Source: Gammaproteobacteria bacterium
GTDB lineage: Bacteria > Pseudomonadota > Gammaproteobacteria > HTCC5015
Reading direction: 5' to 3'
Length of the DNA stretch: 64,000 bases
Assembly: GCA_028284675.1 (NCBI GenBank)
Contig: JANQRI010000015.1
Coordinates: 1 to 64,000, forward strand
The notes beneath the pieces were generated by a model that did not search any database, was not told the origin of the DNA, and saw nothing but the letters and a program-made list of their open reading frames with translations. This document shows, one piece after another, positions 1-7,100 of this stretch (position 1 is the stretch's first letter; each line of letters starts with the position of its first letter). The translations under genes were made by a program, and so were the position numbers.

Positions 1-290
1 TTGCATTCATCTGTTGGGCCTGAAAAAGCGCCAATCACCAACAGTAGGCGCTTTAAGCGAGGCGCGAGGAGAGAAGTTTGGTTATTCCAAATGAGCGACG
101 CGCAACACCGAGTGGTGCTTTTTCAGGCCCAACCCGAAGGGCCGGGACCATTTTTGCGCCCGGTGGCGTTATCATTCGCTTATGTGGAATGACCACATCA
201 CGCTCATTCTGCCTTGCCGGACACAAAAACGGCTTCCGGCAGGTGTATGCAATTAGTGTGAATAGGCCCTAGGCCCTAGGCCCTTCTCGA
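1..290. mobile_element. MITE-like palindromic element, left edge outside the window
   Basis: No convincing gene is present between the window start and tmk. The stretch is dominated by inverted repeats. Positions 13-32 and 114-133 are complementary at 19 of 20 bases. Positions 1-17 and 236-252 form an outer imperfect pair (13 of 17), beginning TTGCAT and ending ATGCAA. Smaller hairpins lie inside, for example ATGTGG/CCACAT at 182-198. The nested symmetry and length of about 250-290 bp suggest a non-autonomous element or large palindromic repeat. The true left end, any target duplication and any source transposase are not visible. The short open frames here look incidental. An integron attC site was considered, but the core motifs are in the wrong order. 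Confidence 0.5.
263..283. repeat. Three tandem copies of TAGGCCC
   Basis: TAGGCCC is repeated three times in perfect tandem at the right edge of the palindromic element. The junctions read CCTAGG, which is itself a palindrome. It may mark the element boundary or a site of repeated insertion or slippage. No function can be assigned. Confidence 0.7.
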
Positions 291-361
291 AGCGATTGTG
301 CCGGTGGGGCGTCTTAAGATAAGGCGGATTTTTTTATGATGCAGTTCTGGAAATGGTTTGA

Positions 362-985
362 ATGACGCAGCCTGGTAAATTTATAGCGCTGGAAGGTGGT
401 GAAGGTCTTGGTAAATCCACAAACCTGGGGTTCATTCAAGCGTACTTGAAAGATGCCGGCATTTCAGTCTGTACTACGCGTGAGCCCGGTGGTACACCTT
501 TAGGTGAGCAGCTTCGCAGTATTTTGTTGAATGAACCGGATCAGGAGATTACCCCTGATGCCGAGTTACTTTTGATGTTTGCGGCCAGAGCCCAGCATAT
601 ACAAAAAATCATTCAGCCAGCGTTATTGTCGGGTAGCTGGGTAATCTGCGACCGGTTCACGGATGCTTCTTATGCTTATCAGGGAGGAGGGCGAGGTGTT
701 GCGCCCACCCGTATTGCAACACTGGAAAGCTGGGTACAGGGTAAGCTGCGGCCTGATCTGGTGTTTTTATTTGATGCTCCGGTAGAGCTTGGTATGCGAA
801 GAGCTAAAGGCAGAGGTGCAATGGACCGGTTTGAAAAGGAGCAGACGGTTTTTTTTGAAAGGGTTAGGGAGGCTTATCGCAAAAGGGCGGCTGCAGACCC
901 TGATCGCTATAAGATTATCAATGCAGAGCACAGTTTATCGGAAGTTCAAGCTCAGATTGGTGAAGTGCTCAAATCTTATATTTAA
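362..985 (+). CDS. tmk: Thymidylate kinase
   Basis: Phosphorylates dTMP to dTDP with ATP in the cytoplasm, for DNA precursor synthesis. The 207-residue length is normal. The P-loop EGGEGLGKST lies at residues 11-20, with Leu16 where Ala is common. EPGGT and the DRF segment (followed by a Gly-rich GGGRG) mark the dTMP site. A basic LID region (RGAMDRFEKE) fits the enterobacterial-type enzyme, which carries its catalytic arginine in the LID. The ATG directly follows a TGA at 359-361 and the ribosome site is weak. It leads a tmk-holB-pilZ run, the usual gammaproteobacterial order. The gene normally found upstream (mltG) is not next to it; the palindromic element lies there instead. Confidence 0.97.
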   Translation: MTQPGKFIALEGGEGLGKSTNLGFIQAYLKDAGISVCTTREPGGTPLGEQLRSILLNEPDQEITPDAELLLMFAARAQHIQKIIQPALLSGSWVICDRFTDASYAYQGGGRGVAPTRIATLESWVQGKLRPDLVFLFDAPVELGMRRAKGRGAMDRFEKEQTVFFERVREAYRKRAAADPDRYKIINAEHSLSEVQAQIGEVLKSYI

Positions 986-1008
986 CTTTAAATAAATATT
1001 TTAAATAT

Positions 1009-2007
1009 ATGATTTATAATAATTTAATTGATAACCGGACTGTGCTTGGCGCGATTTTAAAGCATAAAGAAAAGCTACCGCATGCAATTTTATTGAGCGG
1101 CCCTGCCGGGGTGGGTAAGGCGCAACTCGCTTTCGAATTGGCAAAAGCTTTACTGTGCTTACAGCCGGGCGCTGATAATATTGCCTGCGGGCAATGCCGA
1201 AATTGCCATATGGTCAGTGCGATGACTCACCCTGATTTAATGTTGGTCGGACTGGAGCAACAAAGTAGTCAGAAAACCGCATCGGAAATAAAAGTGGACC
1301 AGGTGCGTTCCCTGTGTGTCAGGCTGTCTCATACCAGCCAGTTCGGGAGCTATAAAATCGCTATTATTGATCCGGCGGACCGAATGAATCGCAATGCTGC
1401 CAACAGTTTGTTGAAGACTCTCGAAGAACCGGCCGGTAATACGCTGATATTATTGCTTAGTAGCCGGCCATCAAAGTTACCGGCAACGATTCGAAGTCGT
1501 TGCCGGCATATCAAATTATCGGCTCAGACTTCGGCTGAAGCGCTTGACTGGTTGCGCCGCCATTATGCGGACCATGACGCGGAAAGCCTTTTGGCGGCAG
1601 CAGATGGCGTACCGCAAAAAGCACAAGTCATCGTAGACGAAGGCTTGCTGGATACCCGTAAAAAGTATTTTGAGTCATTCATAGCGATCGCAAACCGGGG
1701 TCAAGATCCGGTTGCGGTTGCCGCCATTTGGTGTAAAAGTTCGCCCGAATGGTTATTTACCTGGCTTTTAGGCTGGATAGAGGATCTGGTGAAGTTGCGT
1801 TTTGGTCAAAGCGATGCAAATATCAACCGGGATTTACAAAAAGACTTGCATGCGGTCTCCAAAAGCATAGACTTGAAAGCCTTGTATGAGTTTTATGATT
1901 ATGCACTACATGCAAGCCAGTTATTGCATAAAAGTATTAATGTGCAGTTGCTGCTGGAGTCGGTGTTGATCAAATGGTGCAGAATTAGTCAGTCATTGAA
2001 AACATAA
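1009..2007 (+). CDS. holB: DNA polymerase III delta-prime subunit
   Basis: A clamp-loader subunit that works with delta, tau/gamma and the beta clamp at the replication fork. The 332-residue protein has the AAA+ fold. It contains a P-loop-like GPAGVGKAQ segment near residue 25, a zinc cluster (CGQCRNC plus an upstream Cys), AANSLLKTLEEP, and the SRC motif in RSRCRHIK. The delta-prime subunit is not an active ATPase in the known complex, and Ala after the P-loop lysine fits that. It starts 23 bases after tmk in an AT-rich spacer and probably belongs to the same transcript. Confident by motif content and by position between tmk and pilZ. Confidence 0.95.
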   Translation: MIYNNLIDNRTVLGAILKHKEKLPHAILLSGPAGVGKAQLAFELAKALLCLQPGADNIACGQCRNCHMVSAMTHPDLMLVGLEQQSSQKTASEIKVDQVRSLCVRLSHTSQFGSYKIAIIDPADRMNRNAANSLLKTLEEPAGNTLILLLSSRPSKLPATIRSRCRHIKLSAQTSAEALDWLRRHYADHDAESLLAAADGVPQKAQVIVDEGLLDTRKKYFESFIAIANRGQDPVAVAAIWCKSSPEWLFTWLLGWIEDLVKLRFGQSDANINRDLQKDLHAVSKSIDLKALYEFYDYALHASQLLHKSINVQLLLESVLIKWCRISQSLKT

Positions 2008-2026
2008 TTCAATTAGGTATCTAAAA

Positions 2027-2374
2027 ATGTCAGCATCCGGTCGCCAAGGGATATTATCCTTAACAATTAAAGACAAAGGGGCTTTATACGCCGCCTATAT
2101 GCCTTTTATTAAAAATGGCGGTCTTTTTATTCCCACCAACAAGCCTTATAAAATCGGCGATGAGGTTTTTATGTTGCTTACGTTGATGGAGGAGAAAGAG
2201 AAAATTCCTGTCGCAGGAAAAATTGTATGGGTTACACCTGCCGGCTCTCAGGGCAATAAAACGGCTGGTATCGGGGTGCAATTCAGCGAACAGGATAATG
2301 GTCAGACGCGTAATAAAATAGAAGGTTATCTGGCTGGAGCACTGCAGGCGGATCGTCCCACCCACACGATGTAA
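2027..2374 (+). CDS. pilZ: PilZ domain protein, type IV pilus type
   Basis: A small cytoplasmic protein (115 residues) of the PilZ family, needed for type IV pilus assembly in Pseudomonas-type organisms. The beta-rich core shows NGGLFIPT, where c-di-GMP-binding members have D/NxSxxG, and VTPAGSQGNKTAGIGVQF. The N-terminal RxxxR motif that binds c-di-GMP is absent, as in the archetypal PilZ. It lies 19 bases after holB, the standard position. The family call is firm. The specific role in pili is inferred from family and gene order, since no other pilus genes are in the window. Confidence 0.9.
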   Translation: MSASGRQGILSLTIKDKGALYAAYMPFIKNGGLFIPTNKPYKIGDEVFMLLTLMEEKEKIPVAGKIVWVTPAGSQGNKTAGIGVQFSEQDNGQTRNKIEGYLAGALQADRPTHTM

Positions 2375-2571
2375 TTCTGTCTTTTTGGAGTCATTCCAAG
2401 CTTTTGCAGACACTATTGCTCTGCGATACAGCGCCTATTTCCAGGTTCAGAAAAGCTGTAAGGTGCCGCCAAACATCTTTATAGGCCGTAATATATATTT
2501 AGCCTGTTTTCTTGCGAAATAATCCGGTCGACTATGATCCTGTCCATGTCAATGTAAGGCGAGATAATTCA

Positions 2572-3603
2572 GTGCAAGAAGATTTTTACCGTGAAAATAG
2601 CTATGCAATTATCACAATATGCATAGTTATCATTATTGGGATTGCGCCGTTTGGTCTTTATCATGGTGTAACCGGTAGTTTATTCCTTTCAACGGTAAAT
2701 ATGACAATTGTTAGCGTGTCTACGGCTGTATTGGTTTTGGCACGCAAAGGTATAGCGCTCAAAGCCTGTGCTTATACGATAAGTTTTATTTGCACGGCGG
2801 CGACTATTTTTACAATACATTTGACTGGTTATTATGGCATTTACTGGATATACCCGGTAGCGCTTGTCAATTTTTATATGTTGAAGCCGAGGCCTGCAAT
2901 CGCAGTTAATATTCTGATGTTAATTATTATTTCGCCGGTATTATCAAAACTACCCGATACTTTGTTAATGCCCAGAATTTTGGTGAGCTTTGGTCTTGTT
3001 AATTTTTTCTCATTAGTTTTTTCATCCAGTTTATACAAGCAGCGTCGTGAGTTAGCACGCCTTGCCAGAATGGATTCACTAACAGGTGCCGGCAATCGCC
3101 GTCACTTGATGGATAATTTACATGAGATGATTGCCCAATATCTGCGTTGGAAAACGCCGGTTTCAATAATTATTTACGATATTGATGCATTTAAAAAAAT
3201 TAATGACACCTGGGGACATCGTTTTGGTGATCAGGTGTTGATTGATATCAGTCGGTTGGTAAAAAACAGGATTCGGGAAACTGATAAATTGTTTCGTTAC
3301 GGTGGTGAAGAGTTTGTGGTGCTTGCATCGAATACGCCGCTGGAAAATGCCTGCTATCTGGCTGAACAATTGCGTGAAATAATAGATTCGGCTCAATTAC
3401 TTCCTGATTATAGTGTCACATTATCTTTGGGGGTTGCAGAGTTAAAAGATAATGAGTCTGCTGATATGTGGTTGGAAAGAGCGGATAAGGCGCTTTACGC
3501 TGCAAAACATGCGGGACGCAATAGAGTAATGGCCAGTGATATGCATGAATCCAATGTTGTCTCGATCTCAAAGCAAACCTCCAAGCAAAAATTTTCTGCT
3601 TAA
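2572..3603 (+). CDS. Membrane-bound diguanylate cyclase (GGDEF)
   Basis: Makes c-di-GMP from two GTP. From the GTG start the protein has 344 residues. About six hydrophobic segments occupy residues 10-170 and form an integral membrane sensor that I do not recognise as a named type. A GGDEF domain follows (residues 180-325) with an intact GGEEF active site at nucleotides 3301-3315. An RETD inhibitory site sits five residues before it, so product inhibition is expected. The GTG has an AAGGCGAG ribosome site 8 bases upstream. A TTG at 2512 would add 20 residues but has no visible ribosome site. The gene looks monocistronic. No effector for its c-di-GMP is visible nearby apart from the PilZ gene, which lacks the ligand motif. 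Confidence 0.92.
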   Translation: MQEDFYRENSYAIITICIVIIIGIAPFGLYHGVTGSLFLSTVNMTIVSVSTAVLVLARKGIALKACAYTISFICTAATIFTIHLTGYYGIYWIYPVALVNFYMLKPRPAIAVNILMLIIISPVLSKLPDTLLMPRILVSFGLVNFFSLVFSSSLYKQRRELARLARMDSLTGAGNRRHLMDNLHEMIAQYLRWKTPVSIIIYDIDAFKKINDTWGHRFGDQVLIDISRLVKNRIRETDKLFRYGGEEFVVLASNTPLENACYLAEQLREIIDSAQLLPDYSVTLSLGVAELKDNESADMWLERADKALYAAKHAGRNRVMASDMHESNVVSISKQTSKQKFSA

Positions 3604-3800
3604 GTAAAGCTCAAGCTTTTTATTACTTTTGGTTACCTGCTATTACTTTCGTTTAATGGTGGCAGGTCTGTTTTTGTTGATCAGGATAAACCGAGTTAAA
3701 TGACTTTAAGTTATTACTTTTGTTTATCTACTATTACTTTGGTTCAGGGTGTTTTTAAATGCTCGGAAATAATAGTGCTTTTTGACCGGTGTATTTTATT

Positions 3801-3833
3801 TTTGAAAGTGCGAACTAATACTTTTAGTAGGTA
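3801..3833 (+). repeat. 33-bp direct repeat, copy 1
   Basis: Matches the second copy at 3854-3886 in 30 of 33 bases; the core is GCGAACTAATACTTTTAGT. The 53-base period is close to five helical turns, which suits two protomers on one DNA face. Confidence 0.8.
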
Positions 3834-3853
3834 TGAAATATTTGCGGCGTATC

Positions 3854-3886
3854 TTTGAAAAAGCGAACTAATACTTTTAGTGGGTA
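3854..3886 (+). repeat. 33-bp direct repeat, copy 2
   Basis: Second copy of the repeat at 3801-3833. It ends 24 bases before a perfect TATAAT hexamer (3911-3916) and so covers the place where a -35 element would lie. Confidence 0.8.
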
Positions 3887-3910
3887 CTACACATTGCGAA
3901 ATTAATTTAA

Positions 3911-3916
3911 TATAAT
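3911..3916 (+). promoter_or_regulatory. Candidate -10 hexamer for the orphan gene
   Basis: A perfect TATAAT, 64 bases before the preferred ATG at 3980. Neither 16-18 base spacer position holds a recognisable -35, so a bound activator at the adjacent repeats would be needed. This is inferred from sequence only. Confidence 0.45.
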
Positions 3917-3979
3917 CACCAGAATAACTGCTTGGCTTAAATTTTTTTTAAATGATTCCCAAAAGGGGTGCAGCAGATC

Positions 3980-4549
3980 ATGGCCATGCTTATACAAGAT
4001 CCAACTCAGATACCTTCTGCAGTGGAGTTATCTCCGAGTCATCAGCTTCCTTTTATGACCTATTCGGTCACTCAGCAGGCTGAGTGGGTTTCACAAAACG
4101 GTTATGTTTCATTTCGCTTTATTCCGGCGGAAGCGGAGCGTTTTTCTAAGCTATATGGTATTGCGGCTGCAAACCAGGAGCGCACGGCCGCGCTTGCGAA
4201 AAGCTCTGAGGCTCTGACTCAGCTGGAAACCCCGCCTGATCAGGCGACGGAAGAAGCGTTTAATGCTTATTTGCCTGCGCCGGTAACGGATGCGAAGCCG
4301 ACTGACTCGGTCAGTGAAAACAGTAAACCGGGGCAAAGCCTTTTTGGCGGTATTCCGTTAGGGGCCGAATATCAGGCATTCAACTATGAGGCCGGATCTG
4401 GCAGCTTATCGGGAAACCGTGTCGAAATGATGGATATTGAGCTTCCAAATCAAAATGTTCTGGGTATGTCCCCCGGCTTTATTATGTTGGTTAACACCGG
4501 ATATACTCTAACTTCAGCTGATCTTGCGGGTAAGTTGTTAAATACCTGA
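3980..4549 (+). CDS. Orphan protein of unknown function, under a repeat-box promoter
   Basis: I do not recognise this 189-residue protein. It has no signal peptide or membrane segment. The N-terminal third mixes helix and strand (LPFMTYSVTQQAEWVSQNGY). A helical part rich in Ala, Glu and Gln follows near residues 55-95, then a Pro/Ser-rich linker and a C-terminal part with several hydrophobic patches (NVLGMSPGFIMLVNTGYTL). The ATG is preferred because AGGGG lies 11 bases upstream; GTG at 3968 is an in-frame alternative. The leader GGGGTGCA recurs before the ATG of the small gene at 52190, which also shares its upstream box. That links the two by probable co-regulation rather than by protein similarity. 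Confidence 0.7.
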   Translation: MAMLIQDPTQIPSAVELSPSHQLPFMTYSVTQQAEWVSQNGYVSFRFIPAEAERFSKLYGIAAANQERTAALAKSSEALTQLETPPDQATEEAFNAYLPAPVTDAKPTDSVSENSKPGQSLFGGIPLGAEYQAFNYEAGSGSLSGNRVEMMDIELPNQNVLGMSPGFIMLVNTGYTLTSADLAGKLLNT

Positions 4550-4570
4550 GTAATCAGGCGTCAGGCAGCT

Positions 4571-5299
4571 TTAACGCAGTTCCTCAACCCATAATTTAGT
4601 GGCACCGGCGACCGCGACCGGCATAGCCAGAAAGTTCAGCACAGGCACAATAGTCATTAGCATAATGATGCTGCCAAAACCAAGCAGCAATGCCCGGTGC
4701 TGCTTTAATTGCCGGCGCTGTTCGGCAAATATAATGCCGTGGTTGCCCATCGGGTAATCCATATACTCCAGTGCCAACATCCAGGTGCCGAAACTCAGCC
4801 ATAGCAATGGCGCAAATACGTTAATTCCAGGAACAAAACTGAGAATAAATAATGGAATTACGCGGCTTAATAGATAAGCAAATTTAACAACCTCTGAAAC
4901 CAGTGCATTTTTAATTGCAACGAGGGTTTCCAAAACGCGGCCGGATGAAGGCGGGCTACTGCCGGTCAGTTTTTTTTCGAGTTTTTCTGCGAGTAGACCG
5001 TTAAACGGTGCGCCGATCAGGTTGGCTATCAAAGTGAATGTATAAAATACCAGTATCATGATGAGTACTGCGAACAGCAACCAAACCAGCCAGCTTAGCC
5101 ACTCCAGCCAGCTGGGCAACCAGGTGATCAATTGCTCGATACCCTCATTTGCACGGCTATAGGTGTACCAGATAACCGCTGCAAATGTTAAGGTGTTAAC
5201 AATCAGGGGAATCGCAACATAGCGCCGGACACCTTTTTGTGTCATGAGGCCAAAACCGGCCAGCGCATACTTTGCGCCTTTAATGAAATTTGTAATCAT
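4571..5299 (-). CDS. cysZ: CysZ-type sulfate transporter, EI24 family
   Basis: An inner-membrane protein of 242 residues with about four to six hydrophobic segments, assigned to the CysZ/EI24 family. The N-terminal GAKYALAGFGLMTQKGVRRY and the segment LIGAPFNGLLAEKLE are typical of CysZ, which carries sulfate into the cell for cysteine synthesis in E. coli. The length fits (E. coli 253). It begins 18 bases after the apt stop, so the two are probably one transcript, though their functions are unrelated. No other sulfur genes are nearby, so transport of sulfate here is inferred from family alone. Confidence 0.88.
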   Translation of the reverse strand: MITNFIKGAKYALAGFGLMTQKGVRRYVAIPLIVNTLTFAAVIWYTYSRANEGIEQLITWLPSWLEWLSWLVWLLFAVLIMILVFYTFTLIANLIGAPFNGLLAEKLEKKLTGSSPPSSGRVLETLVAIKNALVSEVVKFAYLLSRVIPLFILSFVPGINVFAPLLWLSFGTWMLALEYMDYPMGNHGIIFAEQRRQLKQHRALLLGFGSIIMLMTIVPVLNFLAMPVAVAGATKLWVEELR

Positions 5300-5317
5300 G
5301 ATTACAAATGCTCTTGC

Positions 5318-5839
5318 CTAATCGCCTTCAAACTCAATCAGTGAGAACACGCTGTGCCCGTTGAGCAGTTCCCGGCCTTTCAGGTCTGGTAGCTCAATAA
5401 CAAAACCGCACTCAACGACATCGCCGCCCAGCTGCTCGACCAGAGAGATTGATGCTGCGGCGGTTCCCCCGGTGGCCAGGAGGTCGTCCATAATCAATAT
5501 TTTGTCCCCGGGTGTGATCGCGTCTTTATGAATTTCCAGCGTGTTATTGCCATATTCAAGTGAGTAATCTTTACTGATGGTGGCAGCAGGTAACTTGCCT
5601 TGTTTTCTGACCGGGATCATGCCGATGTTTAGCCGGTCGGCAATAACAGAGGCAAAAATAAATCCGCGCGCATCAATGCCGACGACTTTATCGATACTTT
5701 TTTCGGTATACCGGTCTGCGAGAAGGTTGCATACTGATTGGAAAGCATCAGGGTCCTGGAGTAAGGATGTGATGTCCCGAAACATAATGCCGGCAGCCGG
5801 CCAATGCGGTACAGTTCTGATTTTATCCTTAAGGTTCAT
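5318..5839 (-). CDS. apt: Adenine phosphoribosyltransferase
   Basis: A purine salvage enzyme that joins adenine and PRPP to give AMP and pyrophosphate. The 173-residue protein has the type I phosphoribosyltransferase fold. The PRPP-binding motif ILIMDDLLATGGTA lies near residues 114-127, GIDARGFIFA near 55-64, and the hood segment begins FRDITSLLQDP. It is the first gene of a minus-strand pair with cysZ. It is divergent from the TPR gene at 5869, so the 29-base gap must hold part of both promoters or starts. Confident. Confidence 0.96.
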   Translation of the reverse strand: MNLKDKIRTVPHWPAAGIMFRDITSLLQDPDAFQSVCNLLADRYTEKSIDKVVGIDARGFIFASVIADRLNIGMIPVRKQGKLPAATISKDYSLEYGNNTLEIHKDAITPGDKILIMDDLLATGGTAAASISLVEQLGGDVVECGFVIELPDLKGRELLNGHSVFSLIEFEGD

Positions 5840-5868
5840 TTGAAATGCCCGGTGTTCGAGTTTAAATA

Positions 5869-6372
5869 ATGAATAGCTTTATAAAACGAATAAATATCAA
5901 ACTCAATGTACAAATTCTGTTTTTGCTTATGCTAGGCGCTGAGGCCAGTATTATCTTTGCAGACAATTCCGGGGCCGTGTTGACGACAGCCAAGTCGCAT
6001 TATACACAGCAACAATACCGGGCTGCCATCAAGCTTCTGAAGGTGGCCGTCAAGGATTTCCCTGAATCGGCAGAGTTACATCACTGGCTGGGTAAAGCAT
6101 ATGGAAGAGAGGCACAGCGGGCGAATTGGTTAAGGGCGCCTGGTTTGGCGAAAAAGACGCGTCGGCACTTTGAGCGCGCGGTGGAGTTGGATCCTCAGTA
6201 TTTACCGGGATGGCTGGATTTATTTGAGTACTATCTGGCGGCGCCCGGGTTTTTAGGGGGAGGACAGCGCCCGGCTGAAAGAGCCGGGATGCAGATTGAG
6301 CGGCTGGACCCTGTGCTGGGTGCGGAGGTTGCGGATCGGCTGCAAGCACGCTTTGATGCCGGGGATGACTGA
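5869..6372 (+). CDS. Exported TPR-repeat protein
   Basis: A 167-residue protein with a hydrophobic N-terminal segment (about residues 14-30, LFLLMLGAEASIIFA), likely a signal peptide. About three tetratricopeptide-like helical pairs follow (YRAAIKLLKVAVKDFP, ELHHWLGKAYGREAQ, KKTRRHFERAVELDP). TPR domains bind partner proteins, so a periplasmic scaffold role is likely, but no partner can be named. Its stop overlaps the start of the following membrane gene, which implies translational coupling. The two probably act together. Confidence 0.75.
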   Translation: MNSFIKRINIKLNVQILFLLMLGAEASIIFADNSGAVLTTAKSHYTQQQYRAAIKLLKVAVKDFPESAELHHWLGKAYGREAQRANWLRAPGLAKKTRRHFERAVELDPQYLPGWLDLFEYYLAAPGFLGGGQRPAERAGMQIERLDPVLGAEVADRLQARFDAGDD

Positions 6373-7021
6373 TTCGCTTGCAGGAGTTCCGGCACGTTTA
6401 AGGGGCCGAATTAAGCTGGAGCTGGTCGTATTGGCACTGGCCACAGTGGTTTTTTTGTTGTGTGCGCCCAAAAATACGCTTCTTTATACCGTTCTCGCGG
6501 TTCTTTTTCTGATCTATATTGCCCTGGGGGCCCGGTTTACATACCGGGTGATCTGGTCTTCCAGGGTATCTGATAGCTTATCCGCCTGGAAGTATACCGC
6601 TGCCTGGACAGCCCCTGTGTTGTTGGGGTTTGTTGCTATGGTAATTGTTCAGAAAAGCGATGTGAAACCGGTGGATATTGCATTCGTATTGCCGGCCTAT
6701 TTTCTCTGGGCGTTGGTTCAGCAGACATTGTTTCAGTTTTATCTGCTGGGCCGCCTGCGGGTGATTTTTTCGCACTGGCCGGCCTGGTTGCTTTGTGGAG
6801 TTAACGGACTCGCATATGGGCTGGTGCATTTTCCGGACTACAGGCTGATTCTATTGACGGTGCCGGCAGGCTTTTTGTGGAGTTATTGTTACCTGCGTTT
6901 TCGCGCACTGCTGCCGCTCGCTTGCTCGCATGCGTGTTTGGCTGTCGGCTACTATGCGAGTGTCCATGGAAGCGGTTTACTGACTCGCTGGACCGGGGAG
7001 TTAGCCCGGATCAGCCAATAA
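6356..7021 (+). CDS. CPBP-family membrane protein with altered catalytic motif
   Basis: A polytopic membrane protein of about 221 residues. The C-terminal half resembles the CPBP family (CAAX-processing and bacteriocin-resistance proteases). The expected motif 1, EExxxR, reads QQTLFQFYLLGRL here, so both glutamates are glutamine. The histidine motifs are partly kept (GLVHFPDYR and ACSHACLA). It may be a catalytically dead or non-proteolytic member. The ATG at 6356 (or 6365) lies inside the end of the TPR gene; a TTG at 6296 would give an unlikely extension read out of frame through that gene. The family call is moderate because the motif is degenerate. Confidence 0.65.
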   Translation: MPGMTDSLAGVPARLRGRIKLELVVLALATVVFLLCAPKNTLLYTVLAVLFLIYIALGARFTYRVIWSSRVSDSLSAWKYTAAWTAPVLLGFVAMVIVQKSDVKPVDIAFVLPAYFLWALVQQTLFQFYLLGRLRVIFSHWPAWLLCGVNGLAYGLVHFPDYRLILLTVPAGFLWSYCYLRFRALLPLACSHACLAVGYYASVHGSGLLTRWTGELARISQ

Positions 7022-7100
7022 ATATGTAATCGGGCTATGAGTTATCGGGTGATTTCTTGTAAAATGCGCGGCGATTGTACACAAAGAAATCAGAGTGCTT

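Larger units (their letters stand above)
3604..3979 (+). promoter_or_regulatory. Repeat-rich regulatory region upstream of the orphan gene
   Basis: This gap has no gene but holds three pairs of direct repeats. TATTACTTT boxes start at 3621 and 3641 and again at 3712 and 3732. Each pair is spaced exactly 20 bases, and each box is followed by G(G/T)TT(A/C)A or CGTTTA. Farther down, 33-bp repeats at 3801-3833 and 3854-3886 are identical at 30 positions and contain TAATACTTTTAG; they lie 53 bases apart. A perfect TATAAT occurs at 3911-3916 with no good -35 hexamer, and the last repeat ends 24 bases before it. Helical-turn spacing and a missing -35 suggest an activator-dependent promoter. The regulator is unknown. 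Confidence 0.65.

Noticed and set aside
1..133. Integron attC site
   Set aside because: GTTGGGC and GCCCAAC cores are present, but in the order opposite to an attC (RYYYAAC should come first), and no integrase or cassette array is visible.
3621..3760. LytTR-type regulator binding sites
   Set aside because: The 20-base period and GTT core are reminiscent, but the most conserved part, TATTACTTT, is not part of the LytTR consensus. No such regulator is in the window.
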